DNA of 64,000 bases from JABDGM01 sp046349975 (GTDB lineage Bacteria; Planctomycetota; Planctomycetia; Pirellulales; Lacipirellulaceae). Position numbers and translations under genes: made by a program. The notes below the pieces were generated by a model. That model had not been told where the DNA came from and ran no database searches. It worked only from the letters and a program-made list of their open reading frames with translations. Below are positions 62,301 to 64,000 of the stretch, piece after piece. The DNA is taken from NCBI GenBank assembly GCA_046349975.1, contig JAXMBH010000008.1, positions 172,429-236,428 of the forward strand, in the 5' to 3' direction. Within the stretch, counting starts at the first letter, position 1, and each line of letters starts with the position of its first letter.

Positions 62301-63689
62301 GTGCCCGGGTGGAGCAACATCTTCACGCAGCCGATCATCAATCGCATCGAAATGCTTTCGACGGGCGTGCGCACCGATATCGGCGTGAAAGTGTTTGGGC
62401 CCGACCTCGATACGATTGACCGCGTGGGCAAGCAAATCGAATCGGCCCTCAAGACCGTGAGCGGAGCGCGCGACACGATCGCCGCGCCGATCATGGGCAA
62501 AGGCTACGTGCAGATCGACATCGACCGCGAGCGGGCCGCCCGCTACGGCATCAGTGTCGAAGATATTCAGAACGAAATCGAAGTTGCGCTGGCGGGTCGG
62601 GCCGTCACGTTCACGGTCGAGAAGCGCGACCGCTTCCCGGTGCGCGTGCGCTACGCCCGTGACAACCGCAACGACGAAGAGAGCATCCGCCGGTTGCTCA
62701 TTAGTGCCGGCGGCATGAGCGGCACCGCGTCCGTAGCGGCGGGCGGCTCGCCTGGCATCAATCAAGTGCAAGATTTGACAGGCGAGCGGGCACCGATCGA
62801 AGGGTGGTCCGCCGCTACGCCCAAACACGCGGCCGCCCCAGCGCACGCCGCAACCGCCAACCCGCTTATTCCACTGAGTGCCGTTGCCGATGTCCGCATC
62901 GTTGAAGGCCCCGCGATGATCCGCAGCGAAAACGGCCGGCTGATGAACTATGTGACGCTCAACGTCCGTGGCCGCGACATTGTGGGCTTCGTCGACGAGG
63001 CGCAACGCGTCGTCGCCCAAAAGGTGACGCTCCCCGAAGGCGTTCACCTCGAATGGAGCGGTGAGTTCGAGCACCAGGTTCGCGCCGCCCGCACGCTGCG
63101 GTTCGTCTTTCCGGCGGTGATCGTGCTGATCTTCATCATTCTGTATCTCACGTACAACGACCTCGCCGACGCCGGTCTCATGATGCTGGCCGTGCCGGAG
63201 GCACTCGCCGGCGGCGCGTTCTTCATGTACTTCTTCCCAAAGATCATGCACGGCAGCTGGAGCACACCGCCCATGGATTTCAGCGTGGCTGTGTGGGTCG
63301 GGTTCATCGCCTGCTTCGGCATGGCCACGGAGACCGGCATCATCATGCTGGTGTACTTGCGCGAAGCGATCGAAAAACGCGGCGGTCTGGAGAATATCCA
63401 CTCGCTCGAAGAGTTGCGGCAGGCAGTGATCGAAGGGGCCGTGCATCGCCTGCGCCCCAAGCTGCTTACTGAAGGCGTCGCAATCATTGCGATCTTTCCG
63501 ATGGTCTTCGCGAAGGGCGTCGGCGGCGAAATCCTGGCGCCGATGGCCTTGCCCGTGCTCGGCGGCCTCCTCATCTCGGATGAAGTCGTCGACCTCTTCC
63601 TCCCCGTGCGGTTCTACTGGGTCCGCCGCGCGCGGTGGTTGAAACTGCACGCCCACAAACAAGAGGCTCTTCCGAATCAAGCGGCGTGA
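59316..63689 (+). CDS. Enlarged CusA/CzcA-like heavy-metal RND efflux pump
   Basis: 1457 residues, about 400 more than typical CusA (~1040-1050). Family marks: 'VDAIPDLSENQVIVFTDWMGRSPREIEDQITYPLSRKLQGLAGV', helix 4 'ITISIGILVDQAIVMTENATHALKQ' with the relay Asp, 'VIEPCRTVGRPIFFSVMIMLLSFIPVFMLSGREGKLFHPLAFTKSFAMIG', 'INRIEMLSTGVRTDIGVKVFGPDL' and 'CFGMATETGIIMLVYLREAIEKRG'. Extra parts: added membrane helices near 565-610 ('TFVLVFALVTGVTVIF', 'ALSLATLTLLGLWAY'); a helical, charged insertion of about 280 residues (~695-975) in the second periplasmic porter region between 'PKELWP' and 'MGRVLQVPGWSNIF'; and a Gly/Ala linker near 1145-1185. Pumps Cu/Ag or other divalent ions by proton antiport, with the CusB-like adaptor and TolC-like channel. 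Confidence 0.92.
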   Translation: MIERIIELSIRNRFLVLIVAAALTVVAIYATLNTPVDAIPDLSENQVIVFTDWMGRSPREIEDQITYPLSRKLQGLAGVKAVRSSSEFNFSMITIIFGDDIDFYFARQRVTERLDQAATFLPPGAVPYLAPDATALGQIYWYTVETSPEHPIDPGRLWALNKFYIAPQLNSAAGVADVAVVGGTPLEYQIDVRPEDLRAYGITIGEVFAAVSKSNMPAGGGVVQKNNAEYIVRGVGWITDKYDIEDTVVKEVNGTPIYIKTIATVQLGTQFRRSVFEKDGNEVTGGAVLMRHGENPLAVTERVKQKIQELQPGLPEGVHIVAAYDRTRLIHGAIHTLTEVMMHEMIIASLAILLILMHFRSVFVICVTLPLAVLFSFLLMWLLRTLRIIDIQANIMSLAGITISIGILVDQAIVMTENATHALKQHFGDRKVSGDIRELVIEPCRTVGRPIFFSVMIMLLSFIPVFMLSGREGKLFHPLAFTKSFAMIGVAIISITLVPALIPTFIKGRIRSEEENWIVRSFINIYKPMLTWALPRRNLVMWLFAVLLVLAAGMFPLQAVFGQGASITAWRSTFVLVFALVTGVTVIFTRGLHWQALSLATLTLLGLWAYHFPKIGVAFMPALDEGATLDMPVTVPRASVTQTADDLKARDALLRGFPEVESVIGKSGRADTPTDPAPLDMVETFVNYRPKELWPKRVLRYSDAEQQTRAVLAALIERGYVDKPQEATDENSLIADAGQHALQRYDETMRELALGKYQEFERSLAPALTRLAVDFVIEQIEQNGQLVWLKQADRQAEIERLTTELTPKYGRWLVEAPALEDATQLAQDVANQLAKRGAITDAATALELRQSSAAELASGVQELIGGERKTLAGELFRALDGERTKRWREQVHSIDYELFDRGTEIFTWYALEEVAKAAQTAGLTARAPHGKQTTKFAEQAVESQLGRKVDAAALTPFVALRAELEKPFQKSVFLWPRQTGPKGDLVDDEMGRVLQVPGWSNIFTQPIINRIEMLSTGVRTDIGVKVFGPDLDTIDRVGKQIESALKTVSGARDTIAAPIMGKGYVQIDIDRERAARYGISVEDIQNEIEVALAGRAVTFTVEKRDRFPVRVRYARDNRNDEESIRRLLISAGGMSGTASVAAGGSPGINQVQDLTGERAPIEGWSAATPKHAAAPAHAATANPLIPLSAVADVRIVEGPAMIRSENGRLMNYVTLNVRGRDIVGFVDEAQRVVAQKVTLPEGVHLEWSGEFEHQVRAARTLRFVFPAVIVLIFIILYLTYNDLADAGLMMLAVPEALAGGAFFMYFFPKIMHGSWSTPPMDFSVAVWVGFIACFGMATETGIIMLVYLREAIEKRGGLENIHSLEELRQAVIEGAVHRLRPKLLTEGVAIIAIFPMVFAKGVGGEILAPMALPVLGGLLISDEVVDLFLPVRFYWVRRARWLKLHAHKQEALPNQAA

Positions 63690-64000
63690 AGGCACATGCG
63701 CTTCATCATGCCTTCGTAGCTCAATTCGTAAGGATTCAGAGCCCCAACACCGAAGCGTACGCCGCAGAAAGCTCCTTTCAATTACGAATCCGCAGATGAC
63801 GCAGAGGTGCGCAGATACGAGCTGCGAAGCTATTGCGCCAGTGCACAGTGTGTAGGTTTCGATTTCGTTTTCGTTCGAAGTTCCTTATCTGCGCTAATCT
63901 GCGTCATCTGCGGACTTCATTGCCTGTCGATGCTTTTGGCAGCGCTCAAAAGAGTTTGAAATGAACTTCGCAACGCGACACGGAGCGCTAGCATGGGCCT
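63690..64000. other. Intergenic end of the window
   Basis: About 310 bp after the pump gene without a supported gene; contains palindromic unit 3. The window ends before any next gene can be judged. Confidence 0.5.
63789..63914. repeat. Palindromic repeat unit 3
   Basis: Third member of the family seen at 58920 and 59130: TCCGCAGATGACGCAGA on the left and TCTGCGTCATCTGCGGA on the right, 126 bp. It lies on the other side of the pump gene; its centre differs from the first two. Confidence 0.7.

Noticed and set aside
61605..63695. 696-codon open frame on the minus strand
   Set aside because: Complement of the same pump gene; no domain, and the sense protein is clearly real.

Overview
The window looks like chromosome of a planctomycete, most likely of the Pirellula lineage. 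The evidence is indirect but consistent: a DUF1559 pseudopilin-like protein, an exported protein with the planctomycete N-terminal 'LE.L..R.VLSA' motif and a dockerin, a PEP-CTERM protein, an ECF sigma factor beside a membrane Ser/Thr kinase, Tat-exported Gfo/Idh/MocA and DegT enzymes, a DUF6807 protein, and high GC with many palindromic intergenic repeats. No rRNA, tRNA or CRISPR array was found.

Layout. (1) 1-2.6 kb: end of a polyol dehydrogenase, an SDR dehydrogenase and a secreted sialidase. (2) 2.7-5.5 kb: an IS5-type transposase fragment, then a secreted serpin whose reactive-centre loop is interrupted by a Hint (intein-like) domain; this is the most unusual object in the window. (3) 5.7-12.9 kb: ECF sigma factor, small membrane protein, three consecutive GspF-like proteins, three pseudopilin/PilX-like proteins and a DUF1559 protein, forming a type II secretion/type IV pilus-like cluster without ATPase or secretin in view. 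(4) 13.1-21.4 kb: a mannoside-use locus with exported GH38 alpha-mannosidase and sugar porter on the minus strand, and divergent GntR-UTRA regulator, ROK kinase and mannose-6-phosphate isomerase, with a GntR-type operator between the two halves. (5) 21.7-29.5 kb: an MdtABC-like efflux operon (adaptor plus two RND pumps). (6) 29.7-33.1 kb: pyruvate carboxylase; the convergent DUF6807 gene has no stop at its domain end and reads about 700 bp into the antisense strand of pyc. (7) 34.1-42.9 kb: Tat-exported oxidoreductases, two Tat-exported DegT-type PLP enzymes and an exported triple RidA protein. (8) 43.1-48.3 kb: DUF2760 plus two Hsp70-like proteins. (9) 48.4-50.9 kb: ECF sigma factor and membrane Ser/Thr kinase. 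(10) 50.9-53.8 kb: gene-poor stretch with a 25-bp direct repeat around a small secreted protein, then a gamma-carbonic anhydrase-like protein. (11) 53.9-63.7 kb: heavy-metal efflux island: TolC-like lipoprotein, Cys-rich exported protein, metal-binding lipoprotein, CusB-like adaptor and an enlarged CusA-like pump, with copies of one palindromic repeat on both sides of the pump gene.

Working together: the mannosidase, porter, ROK kinase and isomerase make a route from extracellular mannosides to fructose-6-phosphate; the TolC/CusB/CusA set makes a tripartite metal pump; the exported PLP enzymes and RidA could form an extracytoplasmic amino-sugar or imine chemistry module. All functions are inferred from reading the sequence; no database search was run.
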